Source: Actinomycetes bacterium
Lineage (GTDB): Bacteria > Actinomycetota > Actinomycetes > Streptosporangiales > Streptosporangiaceae
DNA length: 32,004 nucleotides
Reading direction: 5' to 3'
Assembly (NCBI GenBank): GCA_021792405.1
Contig: JAJYUU010000053.1
Span: 1-32,004 of the forward strand
The notes under the pieces were generated by a model. The model searched no databases and was not told the origin of the DNA. It worked only from the letters and a program-made list of their open reading frames with translations. Shown in pieces: positions 1 to 8,300 of this stretch. The position numbers were made by a program, and so were the translations under genes. How positions within the stretch are numbered: position 1 is the stretch's first letter; each line of letters begins with the position of its first letter.

Positions 1-146
1 GGCAACAGCAGCGATCTGCGCAGCCACCTGGTGCTTGTCATCGGCCACTGTCGCAATGAGCTAGCAGTCGCCGACGGCAACGACCATCGTCGACTGTCGC
101 GGATGGAATTCGCGTCGAGGCGATCATGCGGCGATACCCTAGATAG
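1..146. other. No identified gene at left edge
   Basis: I see no recognisable gene here. One forward frame is open from base 1 to a TGA at 148-150 and could be the tail of a gene entering from the left, but its roughly 49 residues show no motif I know, and open frames are common by chance at this GC content. The segment must hold the promoter of the toxin-antitoxin pair that starts at 147. A TACCCT hexamer at 135-140 sits six bases before the GTG and may be a -10 box of a leaderless transcript, but I find no convincing -35. Confidence 0.3.
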
Positions 147-446
147 GTGACCGATGACGTGCTGACGCTGGAAGGGCTGCGGCGCCACCGCCCGGAGATC
201 CTCCGCGTCGCGCGGAAGCGCAAGGCCCATCGGGTGGCCGTGTTCGGTTCCGTCGCCAGGGGAGAGGCTCGCCAGGACAGCGACCTGGACTTGCTCGTGG
301 ATTTCGAACCGGGTACGTCTCTTCTTGATCACGTCGGCTTGTTTCAGGATCTGGAGGAGCTCCTGGGCGTTGGGGTGGACGTCGTTGCGCGAAGCGCGCT
401 CAAGCCACAGGACGACCACATTCGCGCTGAGGCCGTGGAGCTGTGA
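147..446 (+). CDS. mntA: MntA-like minimal nucleotidyltransferase (antitoxin)
   Basis: This 99-residue protein is a minimal nucleotidyltransferase. The signature GSx10DxD is exact: G34-S35, ten residues, then D46 and D48, which would bind the catalytic metal. In MntA-HepT (type VII) systems this enzyme neutralises the HEPN toxin by adding nucleotides to a tyrosine near its active site. That function is taken from the family; the motif is seen here. Translation starts at GTG 147 with no Shine-Dalgarno sequence, and a -10-like TACCCT lies six bases upstream, so the message may be leaderless. The last codon overlaps the hepT start by four bases (GTGA), which indicates coupled translation. The neighbourhood is mobile DNA, as is usual for such pairs. 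Confidence 0.85.
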   Translation: MTDDVLTLEGLRRHRPEILRVARKRKAHRVAVFGSVARGEARQDSDLDLLVDFEPGTSLLDHVGLFQDLEELLGVGVDVVARSALKPQDDHIRAEAVEL

Positions 447-781
447 CCAGGGGAGTTGATGACCTTCTCGCGGACCTGGCCGAGGCGGTTGATGCGGCAG
501 CCGAACTTGTGGATCTAGGAAAGGAGCGCTGGGACGCCGAGCGCCCGCTGCGCCTCGCAGGCGAGGCCGTCATCGGCCGTCTGGGCGACGTCGCCACCAA
601 GCTGCCAGATGAGGTCGTCAAGGCAACTCCTGAGGTTCCGTGGCGAGAAGTCAAGGGCATGAGGATCATCGCCGCGCACGCCTACCATCGCATCGACTAC
701 GAGACGGTCTGGGTCACCTTGCGCGATGACGTTCCCAGAATTGGTGAGGCGATCAGGCGATGGCGGCAGTCGCAAGCTTGA
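443..781 (+). CDS. hepT: HepT-like HEPN ribonuclease toxin
   Basis: This 112-residue all-helical protein belongs to the HepT/DUF86 HEPN family. The toxin motif RX4HXY is intact: R74, H79 and Y81 in the segment RIIAAHAY. In the family, R and H cleave RNA (tRNA in studied cases) and the Tyr is the residue modified by MntA. The gene starts at GTG 443, overlapping mntA by four bases, so the two products are made together. All catalytic residues are present and the frame is open throughout, so the pair is probably functional. A tRNA-derived attachment-site remnant begins about 85 bases after the stop, so the pair lies at the edge of an integrated element rather than clearly inside it. Confidence 0.85.
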   Translation: MTRGVDDLLADLAEAVDAAAELVDLGKERWDAERPLRLAGEAVIGRLGDVATKLPDEVVKATPEVPWREVKGMRIIAAHAYHRIDYETVWVTLRDDVPRIGEAIRRWRQSQA

Positions 782-865
782 TCGTGCCAAAACGCAGCGG
801 GCATGATTGCGCGCGTGGCAGTTGGCCCAGTTCAGAGCATATGAAGCAGCCAGCTGGCGAGCCGC

Positions 866-901
866 ACTCATAATCCGCCGGTCGTGGGTTCGAGCCCCAC
901 C
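866..901 (+). repeat. tRNA 3'-half direct repeat, copy A (att-like)
   Basis: The sequence reads ACTCATAA, one variable base, then a 27-base block identical to the block at 3806-3832. It has the layout of a tRNA 3' half: anticodon loop CTCATAA (anticodon CAT), the 3' strand of the anticodon stem, a variable loop, and a perfect T arm (GTGGG, TTCGAGC, CCCAC). The bases before the loop do not pair with the anticodon-stem strand and no acceptor 5' strand is present, so this is not a working tRNA. Identity beginning at the anticodon loop is the pattern left by tRNA-integrating actinomycete elements (pSAM2-like). A tyrosine recombinase pseudogene lies about 105 bases downstream. Confidence 0.75.
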
Positions 902-969
902 CGCCCCACCCGATGATTGTGGCTTTGACCTTGGCTTTTGGTGTGGCCGGAGACGAGCAAGATCAACTT

Positions 970-992
970 TGGTTGCAGTTCTGGTTGCAGTT
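970..992. repeat. Tandem TGGTTGCAGTT repeat next to integrase
   Basis: The 11-mer TGGTTGCAGTT occurs twice, at 970-980 and 982-992, one base apart. It lies between the att-like repeat and the 3' end of the recombinase pseudogene. Short direct repeats in this position are often arm-type binding sites for a tyrosine recombinase, but that role is inferred from position only. Confidence 0.5.
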
Positions 993-1006
993 GGCCTCCG
1001 GCAACG

Positions 1007-1880
1007 TCATCCCCAAAGGGCCTCGGACATGCGGTCCGCTGCGTGCTGGCTCATGGCCCGGGTGACGTGGGTATAGCGCTCGGTCTGGCTGAGCTGGGAG
1101 TGGCCCAGGATCTCCTGGACGACGCGCACGCTGATGCCCTGCTCGAGCAGGAGGGTGGCGGCAGTGTGCCTGGCGTCATGAACCCTGGTTTCCCGGCCGC
1201 CTGCCGCTCGAAGCAGCGCGTGCCAGTCAGCCCAGTCGTCGCGCGAGTAGATCGGCGTGCCGTGGGGCGTGCAGAAGACCAGGTCCCACTCCTCCCGCCA
1301 CGCTGAACGGCGGCGAGGCGTTCAGCGGCCTGCTGGCGGGGGTGGGCCTTCAGTTGCTCGACGAGCGGCGCGGGCAGTGCCAGCATGAGCTTCGCCTTGC
1401 CCTGGCCTGCTTTGACGCCTTTGCGGCGGGTGAGCTGCCAGCCGCCGCCCGTTCGCTGTGGGCACTCTCGGGCGTGGGCCCGGCAGCCTGGTCGGCAGGG
1501 GCGCTTGATCATCGGGCAGATAGGGCTGAGAGCCGTGCAGTCCGGTGGGCAGTTGTCGTGATGCTGGTGTCCCTTGCAGCGCGGTGGGCAAGGGATGCGG
1601 TGGCCTTTCGCAGCGCAAGCGACCGGGTCATCGCAGCCGTGCCAGTAGCGGGCGCGCTTGAGCTGCCAGCCAACCTCGACCGTGCCGGTCTCAAGGTCGG
1701 CGAATTGCCAGCGCAAGCCGATAGCTTCGGACTGGCGGATGCCGACCGCTAATGCGACCGACCAGCAGGCCCCATTGCGGCGCTTGTCGGCCGTGCCCAG
1801 GATCCAGGCGATCCAGTACGACCCTGACCTGCCGAGGACTACCACGCAAGACGGCGTCCTGCTCGCTAACCTGATGGAGT
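1007..1880 (-). pseudogene. Tyrosine recombinase/integrase pseudogene
   Basis: This is a decayed phage/ICE-type integrase on the minus strand. The catalytic-domain start is readable at about 1790-1690, including GIRQSEAIGLRW with the first catalytic Arg. The frame then runs through a Cys/His-rich insert before switching. The last third is intact in a different frame and contains [15 protein letters not shown] (the H-x-x-R box), EILGHSQL, and the nucleophile region ERYTHV, ending at a stop complementary to 1007-1009. A second shift appears near 1780-1830. At least one frameshift thus separates catalytic Arg I from HxxR and Tyr, and the N-terminal DNA-binding domain is missing, so no active enzyme is expected. 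It sits beside the att-like repeat at 866, as an integrase should. Confidence 0.8.
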
Positions 1881-1889
1881 CCTCGCCCC

Positions 1890-2117
1890 GCTCACGTCGG
1901 CGCCTACGCGGCGATGGTCATCGAGAGCGGCATCCGGGACCAAGTCGGCTTAGCGGGGGCTCAGCTGGCTACTGCGCGCCGTTCCGGTGAGCTGGAGACC
2001 GCGCTTTCGCAGGTGAGCCGGACAGGGCAGGTAATCGAGGCGTGCCAGGCCCGGTGGAACGCAGTCCCGAGAGACGTGCAGGCGCAACTCCCGGCGGTGC
2101 CGCGCGGATGGCCCTGA
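1890..2117 (+). pseudogene. Fragment resembling a DnaB-like N-terminal domain protein
   Basis: A forward frame reads HVGAYAAMVIESGIRDQV, then an Ala-rich helix, and ends near ACQARWNAVPRDVQAQLP. This resembles the helical N-terminal DnaB-like domain found in small replication proteins of actinomycete plasmids and integrative elements. There is no proper start and no upstream half in this frame. It runs head-to-head into the recombinase remnant and stops at 2117. It is therefore at most a remnant. The family call comes from pattern memory and is weak. A helical fragment of another mobile-element protein is possible. Confidence 0.35.
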
Positions 2118-2149
2118 CCGGCGGAACGCGCTATCGCGCCCCTGGGCGG

Positions 2150-2450
2150 GACGCCGTGACCGCCGCTCCCTCGCTCTGCTCCTGGCCGCGGTCGCTGAGG
2201 AACGTGACGGTATCGCTGCCGAGCCTCCTGTCGATGTGGAAGCGCTGGCGGCGGCCTGGAAGCTCGAGGGCACCCTGATCGCGGTATCCCGAGGCGAGCT
2301 TGTCGGGGAGGTCAAGCTTGACGTGAGCTGGATGGGGTTTGGCGAGCTCGGGATGATGGTCGCGGCCGGGCGGCGCGGCCGCGGCGGCGATCGGGTGGTC
2401 GCGGGATCGCGGGATGCACAAGCTCCCACACCATGGCCGACGCTAGCGAG
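2150..2450 (+). pseudogene. Frameshifted GNAT acetyltransferase fragment
   Basis: The forward frame around 2161-2390 reads like the core of a GNAT N-acetyltransferase: AAWKLEGTLIAVSRGELVG (the beta strand before motif A), FGELGMMVAAGRRGRG (motif A with an acetyl-CoA-binding R-x-G-x-G-like loop). After about 2390 the expected continuation, AIGWSRDRGMHKL, appears in the next frame. A one- or two-base indel therefore breaks the gene inside the CoA-binding loop. No convincing start codon or C-terminal beta strands remain. It lies between the two att-like repeats, with other decayed genes. Confidence 0.5.
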
Positions 2451-2761
2451 GAGGCTAAATACCGCCGAAGCCGCAAATCAGATCGTATCCGTACAGCAGA
2501 CAAATACAGCAACGTCGTCGACTCAACGCGACGCGATCAGAACTTCTCCAACTACTGACCTGCCCTAATGCCCTTCTCCGACCCTCGTGCCAGTAGTTCG
2601 CATCGAGGAGGTCGTGGCGCTCGATCCTGGCGGCCCTGACTCCGAACCAAATGCAGATGGCTCATTGACCGGTGGTGTGGATCGATTCCTCCCATTCGGC
2701 GAATTCGCGCCGCATTCTCGAGATCTGCTCGGCACTGGCGCCATAGGCCGCGAAGTCGCGG
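2451..2761. other. Gap without recognisable gene
   Basis: About 310 bases between the GNAT remnant and the 3' end of the minus-strand nucleotidyltransferase. The frames are short or lack motifs, and I see no tRNA, repeat or strong hairpin. It is probably decayed island DNA. Confidence 0.4.
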
Positions 2762-3304
2762 TCAGGGATCCGGTGCAGGTACGACAGGGGATTCTGCGAA
2801 CAGGTCGGCATTGAACCCAGGGTTGTGCTCGGCAGCTACCGTCATAAGCTGCGCCTGGGTGTACTTGCCGCTGGCGAGGATCGCGTCGACGTCAAGGAAG
2901 TCGCGCGGCGCCCAGCGGTTGAACAGGGCGTCCATTTTCCCGGCTACGGCGTCATCGGGATGAAGCACTGGCCCGATTTCTAGCACGACGGGAGGCCGGG
3001 ATCGCCAGAAGACGCCGAGGTCGACTTTGCAGCTTCGGCCGGAGTCGTCCATGAGGTCTATCTGGACCAGGTCGTCGGCCCGCAATGTGACGGTTACCTG
3101 CAAGCCTTCCCGCTCGTAGGCTGCGATCAGTTCGTCGGCGGCCGCGGCAGGGCTGCCGCGCTCGGCGGTGAACAGATCGATGTCCTCGGACGGTCTAGTG
3201 CCCATGCCGTGGACCTCTATCGCGTGGCCGCCGCCAAGGACAAACCCTCGGCTGGCGGCAACATCCAGCCCGATCCGTGCCGCCCGCTCCTGCAGTGGGT
3301 CCAT
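2762..3304 (-). CDS. AbiEii/DUF1814-like nucleotidyltransferase
   Basis: This 180-residue protein belongs to the broad AbiEii/DUF1814 nucleotidyltransferase group. Near the N terminus it has GGGHAIEVHG (residues 24-33) and SEDIDLFT (39-46), whose D41 and D43 match the paired metal-binding acids. A later acidic strand, VQIDLMDDSG, and a C-terminal helical part with RDFLDVDAIL fit the family. AbiEii members are the toxin partner of type IV toxin-antitoxin and phage-abortive systems, but others have different roles, so the activity is inferred. The start at 3304 is chosen because it overlaps the upstream gene's stop as TGATG; longer starts would run into that gene. The gene lies between the tRNA-derived repeats and is intact, unlike its neighbours. 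Confidence 0.7.
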   Translation of the reverse strand: MDPLQERAARIGLDVAASRGFVLGGGHAIEVHGMGTRPSEDIDLFTAERGSPAAAADELIAAYEREGLQVTVTLRADDLVQIDLMDDSGRSCKVDLGVFWRSRPPVVLEIGPVLHPDDAVAGKMDALFNRWAPRDFLDVDAILASGKYTQAQLMTVAAEHNPGFNADLFAESPVVPAPDP

Positions 3305-3675
3305 CAGGCGGCACGGCGCAGATCGGGGAAGCGCTCCTCCCACAGTTGCCGGACACGTCGAGCCGGCCGGATTTCCTGCCAGTAGCGTCGCAGCAGCCCG
3401 GCGTTCAGGTACCGGCGAAAGTGATTCTCGCGACCTTCCTCAAGGATGATCTTGTATGCGGCGGCCCGGTCGTAGTCGTCGTCGAGGTTGAACTGTCGCC
3501 GACCGCTCCAGGCGAGTTCGTGCGGGAGTTCTAGTTCGCCGTGGGCGGGTCCGCGAAGGTCGTCTAGCGACTCCGCGACGGCATACGGCCGGACCTGCGC
3601 GTAACTGAACGGCGCGCCCGTGCTCTCCATGAGTCCAGTGTGCCCGATCGCCGCTGTGATGGCGCGATCCGTCAT
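3304..3675 (-). CDS. Hypothetical partner of AbiEii-like nucleotidyltransferase
   Basis: The gene encodes up to 123 residues with no family I can name securely. It is rich in Arg, Glu and aromatic residues and looks helical in its second half (AAYKIILEEGRENHFRRYLN). It has no signal peptide, membrane segment or metal motif. Its stop overlaps the nucleotidyltransferase start by one base, so the two are co-translated. That arrangement, a small upstream protein coupled to an AbiEii-like enzyme, suggests an antitoxin or accessory role, which is inference from context. Two starts are possible, ATG 3675 and ATG 3630. Neither has a clear Shine-Dalgarno sequence. Confidence 0.55.
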   Translation of the reverse strand: MTDRAITAAIGHTGLMESTGAPFSYAQVRPYAVAESLDDLRGPAHGELELPHELAWSGRRQFNLDDDYDRAAAYKIILEEGRENHFRRYLNAGLLRRYWQEIRPARRVRQLWEERFPDLRRAA

Positions 3676-3796
3676 GCTGCACGGCGCACCATCGGCCTTG
3701 ATCGTGCCAGATACGTGCCTAAGTTGCCTCTGCCAAGATCGCCGCAGTCGGTGTCTGCCCAGGTCAGGATCCTCGCGAGCATTGCTGGCTTGCCGG

Positions 3797-3832
3797 ACTC
3801 ATAAGCCGCCGGTCGTGGGTTCGAGCCCCACC
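3797..3832 (+). repeat. tRNA 3'-half direct repeat, copy B (att-like)
   Basis: Second copy of the repeat at 866-901, in the same orientation: ACTCATAA at 3797-3804, one differing base (G instead of T), then 27 identical bases ending in the T arm. The copies diverge again just beyond. The bases before the anticodon loop do not complete an anticodon stem, so this copy is also not a working tRNA. The two copies bracket about 2.9 kb holding a broken integrase and an intact nucleotidyltransferase unit. They could be the ends of one small element or scars of successive integrations at the same tRNA gene. Confidence 0.7.
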
Positions 3833-3859
3833 TGCCCTGCTGGCTGTACTGCTGCTTGA

Positions 3860-3910
3860 AAGGGCATGCTCGGTCTCTTCGTCGGTCCGGATAGTGATGG
3901 TCTCGGCCAT
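3860..3910 (-). pseudogene. Truncated VapB-type ribbon-helix-helix antitoxin
   Basis: Seventeen codons from ATG 3910 read MAETITIRTDEETEHAL. They match, with one substitution, the N terminus of the intact antitoxin starting at 15383. The match stops abruptly. The frame then runs through unrelated sequence and the att-like repeat B to a stop at 3764-3766, giving a 48-residue hybrid. The retained part covers the DNA-contacting beta strand of a ribbon-helix-helix protein but not its helices, and no toxin gene follows. The break falls some 25-30 bases from repeat B, so element insertion or excision probably removed the rest. Confidence 0.75.
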
Positions 3911-3916
3911 GCCGCC

Positions 3917-3946
3917 AGTGTAAGACCTATTGTCTTACGTTTTCAA
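3917..3946 (-). promoter_or_regulatory. Promoter with palindromic operator of truncated antitoxin
   Basis: On the minus strand a -35-like TTGAAA (plus-strand 3941-3946) is followed by an 18-base spacer and a -10-like TACACT (3917-3922). It lies six bases from the ATG, so the transcript would be essentially leaderless. The spacer holds a perfect inverted repeat, GTAAGAC, five bases, GTCTTAC (3920-3938). The same layout stands before the intact vapB at 15383. Autoregulation by a ribbon-helix-helix antitoxin is the usual scheme and is inferred here. Confidence 0.65.
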
Positions 3947-4650
3947 AGCGCGGAACGTCCAAGTCCGGGGCGGTTGCAGCCAGGCGGTTGCAAGCGGTGC
4001 GCGACGGGACCGCGGGCGATCATCGCTCCCAGGGGCAGGCTTGGCGAGACCGCCTTGCTCAGCGAGGTGAGGTAGACGACGCGCCCTTCGTTGTCGCCGG
4101 CCAGCAGCGGCGGGGGACAATGCGTGCCGTGGGAAAGCCAGCGGCCGAGGTCGTCTTCGATGACGAACGCGCCTGCCGCTGCGGCAGCTCGTAGTACGTC
4201 CTGGCGCCTGTCGGCAGCGAGCACGGCACCGGTTGGGTTCTGGTAGGCAGGCTGGCTGAAATATGCCCGGGCGCCGGAACGGGCGAAGGCCTCGGCGAGG
4301 TAGCCGGCAATTACCCCGTTCTCGTCGGCGGGGACAGGAACAGGTCGGATCCCTGCGGCACGTGCCGCTGCCAGGACTCCGGGATACGTCGGCGACTCGA
4401 CGAGAAGCGGGGCACCGGCCGGGACGAGAGCCCGGCACGCGGCCGACAGCGCACCCTGCCCGCCACTGGTAATGAGCACGTCGCTTGCGTCGATGCCGGG
4501 ACCTGCCTGCTGCGCGAACCATGACCGGAGCGCGTGCAGGCCCTGGGCCGCCGGCCGGTCCCGCGCATCCGGAAGGCGTGCGGCCCGCGTCAGCGCGGAC
4601 CGCGGAGCCGGCAGCTCATTTCGGGAACGGGCTGGCCGCCGCTCGCCGGT
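3943..4650 (-). pseudogene. Truncated MocR/PdxR-type PLP aminotransferase domain
   Basis: The minus strand encodes the central part of a fold-type I aminotransferase as found in MocR regulators. In order: QGLHALRSWFA, LITSGGQGALSAACRAL (PLP phosphate loop), ESPTYPGVLAAARAAGI, YFSQPAYQNPTGAVL (the conserved NPTG), VIEDD, and SLSKAVSPSLPLGAMI with the PLP-binding Lys. Upstream the frame closes at a TAG near 4653 and there is no GntR-type helix-turn-helix domain. Downstream the homology stops soon after the Lys box at about 3990, and the C-terminal small domain is missing. Lacking both ends, it cannot be a working regulator. It borders the disrupted antitoxin, so the same rearrangement may have cut both. 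Confidence 0.75.
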
Positions 4651-4692
4651 TGGCTAGGCCAGTCGCCCGGCGGGCCGGACGTCCCACGATGT

Positions 4693-5073
4693 CTAGAGGG
4701 AGCGCGCGGAGAGCTGCTGAATCACCGGAAGCAACTGATTGTGCACGCGCTCGACAGACTTGTGCGGGAGGAGGAACCCTTGGAGCTGCCCTGACGTCTC
4801 GGTCACGGTCAGATGGAGCGCGGCAACGTTCTTCTTCAACGGGGCTAGCAGCATCCACTGCTGGGCCACATCACCGCCGAGATCGATCTTGGCAACGCGC
4901 TCCCATGGCAGGGTCCAGTGGAAGGGCAAGAGCACACCGGTCGGAAACTTCGGGCTGAATTCCAAGCCGACGGGTCCCATTTTCAAGGTGCCGATGCGCC
5001 GACCTTTGGGACGAGGACCGTTCACCATTTCCACGTTCCGGCCGAGTACTGCCCTTTGCACGTTCATGGACAT
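4693..5073 (-). CDS. Hypothetical protein, beta-rich
   Basis: This 126-residue protein starts at ATG 5073, just after a strong GGAGGGGGGAG Shine-Dalgarno sequence. Longer frames upstream lack one. I do not recognise the family. Alternating hydrophobic stretches (GTLKMGPVGLEFS, LLPFHWTLPWERVAKIDLG, NVAALHLTVTET) ending in a helix (SVERVHNQLLPVIQQL) look like seven strands and a C-terminal helix, as in PH/GRAM-type domains. This is a visual impression only. There is no signal peptide or membrane segment. It is divergent from the AAA protein at 5346, and the two may share the roughly 270-base intergenic region. Confidence 0.6.
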   Translation of the reverse strand: MSMNVQRAVLGRNVEMVNGPRPKGRRIGTLKMGPVGLEFSPKFPTGVLLPFHWTLPWERVAKIDLGGDVAQQWMLLAPLKKNVAALHLTVTETSGQLQGFLLPHKSVERVHNQLLPVIQQLSARSL

Positions 5074-5345
5074 GATGGCTCCCCCCTCCGAGGCCGCCAG
5101 TTGGGCACCGATAGGCGGCCGCTGGAAACGGTACATCACGGGACGGCACGCTGCAATCCGCGCCGCGCAGTTGCGCCCGACGTAGTGGTGCATAGCAAAG
5201 CAGATGGTCGAAAAGCTGGACCTCGCTCGGCCCAACCAGCGCTGCGGACGGTGGCGTCGGGGGAATCTGAGCATCTATGCTTGCTCGAGGACAGCAGGTG
5301 AGTGGCACATGCCCTCGGGGCAGACCTGTGCGACGCAGACGTGAA

Positions 5346-8300
5346 ATGAGCCGTCTTATGCCCCTTGGTAATATCCGCGTCGCACCCAATAAACGTGGTT
5401 GTCTCAGTAGCATCCAACAGGCCATTGCGTCCGCAAAGCCGGGCGCGACGATCACCATCGATGCAGGCGAGTACTCGGAACCGCTCTTCGTGGATCGCCC
5501 CCTGAGCCTCGTTGCATCTTCTGGCGGCGCGATCGTCGGTTCCAACGCTGGACCCGCGCTGACCGTGGGACCGGTTGACCTGTCCGTGAGCGGCCTGACA
5601 TTTCGCTGCGGGAAGGCCGATACGCCAACGATACGGATCCGGAACGGACGAGCCACCCTGTTGGACTGCAAAGTGCTGGCTGCATCGGGTTGTGCCGTCG
5701 ATGTGAGCGGAGGCTCCCTCGCGGCGATTCGGTCGCATTTTTCAGCCGACCGCTGGATCGGCATCGCCGTCTCCGACAACGGCACCCTCGACCTGCGTAG
5801 CTCCACGGTTGCCCGCTGTGGGCAGAGCGGCATACGGATCGAGAATGCGACGGCTCGTCTCGACGCCACGCAGCTCACCGATTGTGGTGGCAGCTGCCTG
5901 TACGTGCCCGGATCCGGCCGAGCCAGCCTCATCAGCTGCGATCTCTCTTCGTCCTCCAGCCCGTTGCTCTGGACGGGGCCCGGGGGCACGGTTGAGCTGG
6001 AGAATTGCCATCTCCATGACACCTCCGGCGGCGGCATCCTCTGCACGGAGCGAAGCTCGGTCAAAGCCGCGCACTGCCGCTTCGCCGACATCTCCGCCGG
6101 TCAACCCGCAGTGGCTGCACGCAGTGGGGCGAAGATCCAGCTGATGCACGGCTCCTTCACGTCCTGCAACTTCGCCATCCGTGCTGAGGGAGGCGCGCAC
6201 GTGGAGGTCGCCGACTTCGTGGTTGAAGGTGGGCAGGTCTCCATCTTCGACGCTGCCGTGCTGGCGATGCGTGACGGCGTTATTCGCGATCCGGACAACC
6301 ACGCGCTCACCTGCGAGCGGGGAGTCTGCAGGCTGGACGACGTTTCTATCGAGGCACCTGGATGCCGTGGGTACGTGGTCCACGAGGCACAGGGCGGGGA
6401 CATCACGCTTCGCAACGTCACGCTTCGAGGTGGCCTGAGCGGTGGGATCGCCGTTTACGGTAAGGCGCTCCTGGAGTCGTGCTCGGTATCGGATGTGCCT
6501 GTTGGCATCTCGGTCTGGGATGGACGGCTGACCGCTACCGATCTCGCAGTGAGCTCCGCGGGAGACGGAATCGTGGTGCGCGAGCGATCTGTGGTCCGCC
6601 TGGAGAACACGAATGTCCAGGATATTCGGAAATGGGGCGTCTACGTGGAAGGCACCGGGTCGTCTCTCATCGCGCGCTCGCTGCAGATCTCGCACGTGGG
6701 CCTCGATGGCATCGCCTTCCAAGGCGGCGGTGACGGGGACGTCGACGGTGTCGTGATTGACGACTGCGGGCGCGATGGCGTCTTGGTGGGAGAGGGATCC
6801 AGCCCCCGCCTGCAGTCGCTCGAGGTCCACGGGGCCGCAGGCATGAACGTTCGGGCCTATGCGGGGTACTCCGTTCAGCTGGGAAACGGCGCAGAACCCC
6901 TGCGGCCGGCCAGCGCCTCGAGCAGAACCCCGGAGTCGCCGTCTGCCGCAAGCACCGAGGCACTGCTTGCCGAACTCGATGCGCTGACCGGCCTGTCGGG
7001 CGTGAAGCGCGACGTGACGGACATGATCAACTTTGTCGAGCTGGAGAGACGCCAGCGCGAAGCCGGGATCGCCACGGAGCCAATCGGTCGGCACGTGGTG
7101 TTCTCTGGTCCGCCAGGGACCGGCAAGACAACCGTGGCGCGCTTGTACGCCAAGCTTCTGGCCGCCGAGGGCGTGCTCGCCACGGGTCACCTCAACGAGG
7201 TGAGCGCAGCAGACCTCATCTCGCCGAACGTGGGCGGCACGGCCCAGCTCACCACCCAGCAGTTCATGAAGGCACGGGGAGGAGTGCTCTTCGTCGACGA
7301 GGCCTACGCACTCGCCCAGCAGGCCGGCGCAGCGGTGGACTTTGGTGCGGAGGCGATCACTGCCCTCGTCAAGCTCATGGAGGACTACCGGTCCGAGGTC
7401 GTGGTGATCTTCGCCGGCTACGCGGCGAAGATGGAGAGCCTGCTGGCGACCAACCCTGGCCTGGCGTCCCGCTTCACAAAGATCATCCATTTCGATTCCT
7501 ACACGGTCGACGAGCTGGTGGAGATCTTTCGTGCTCGGGTCGCGTCGCTGGGCCTGCGGTGCGACGACGGCACGGTGGACGCAGCACGCGCTGCCCTGGC
7601 ACGGATGGACCGCGGTGCGTCCTTCGGTAACGCCCGCGTCGTACGGGAGATGGTCGACAAGGCCAGGGTGGCGATGGCAGGACGCCTTGCCGGCCGGCCG
7701 GCCGCGACGCAGGAGGACCTGATCACCCTTCAGCAATCGGACATCCGCGACGACGCCATCGGGCGCGTCGCCGACGTCTCCGGCCAGGCGGTCGCGGAGC
7801 TGCGCGCGGAACTCAATGCCATGATCGGCCTGAGTGGCGTGAAGCGCCAGGTGGAAGATCTGATCGATGTCCTCGCGTTCCAGGCCAGGCAGCGCGAGGC
7901 AGGCCTGGAGACCACCCCCATCAGCCCGCACCTGGTCTTCGCCGGGGCTCCGGGCACCGGCAAGACGACAGTGGCGCGCCTGTACGGACGTCTCCTCGCC
8001 GCTCTCGGCATGCTCCGTGACGGTCACGTCGTCGAGGTCAGCAGAGCGGATTTGGTCGTCGGGTACGTTGGCCAGACGGCGACCAAAACCACCCAGATGT
8101 TCCGTGAGGCGAGCGGCGGCATCTTGTTCGTCGACGAGGCCTACAGCCTCGTCGCAGCCGGGGGAGCGTTCCAGGACTTCGGCCAGGAGACCATCGACAC
8201 CCTCGTCAAGCTGATGGAGGATCACCGCGGCGACACCCTGGTCATCGTGGCCGGCTACACCGAGAAGATGCGCGAGTTCCTTGCGGCGAACCCGGGGCTC

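Noticed and set aside
866-911. A tRNA-Met gene at the first tRNA-like sequence
   Set aside because: Only the 3' half is present. The bases 5' of the anticodon loop do not pair with the anticodon-stem strand and no matching acceptor 5' strand is found. The same holds for 3797-3832.
3970-3992. GCGGTTGCA repeated twice as a possible integrase arm site near repeat B
   Set aside because: It is short, lies within the end of the aminotransferase remnant, and differs in spacing from the tandem repeat at 970-992. Chance is sufficient.
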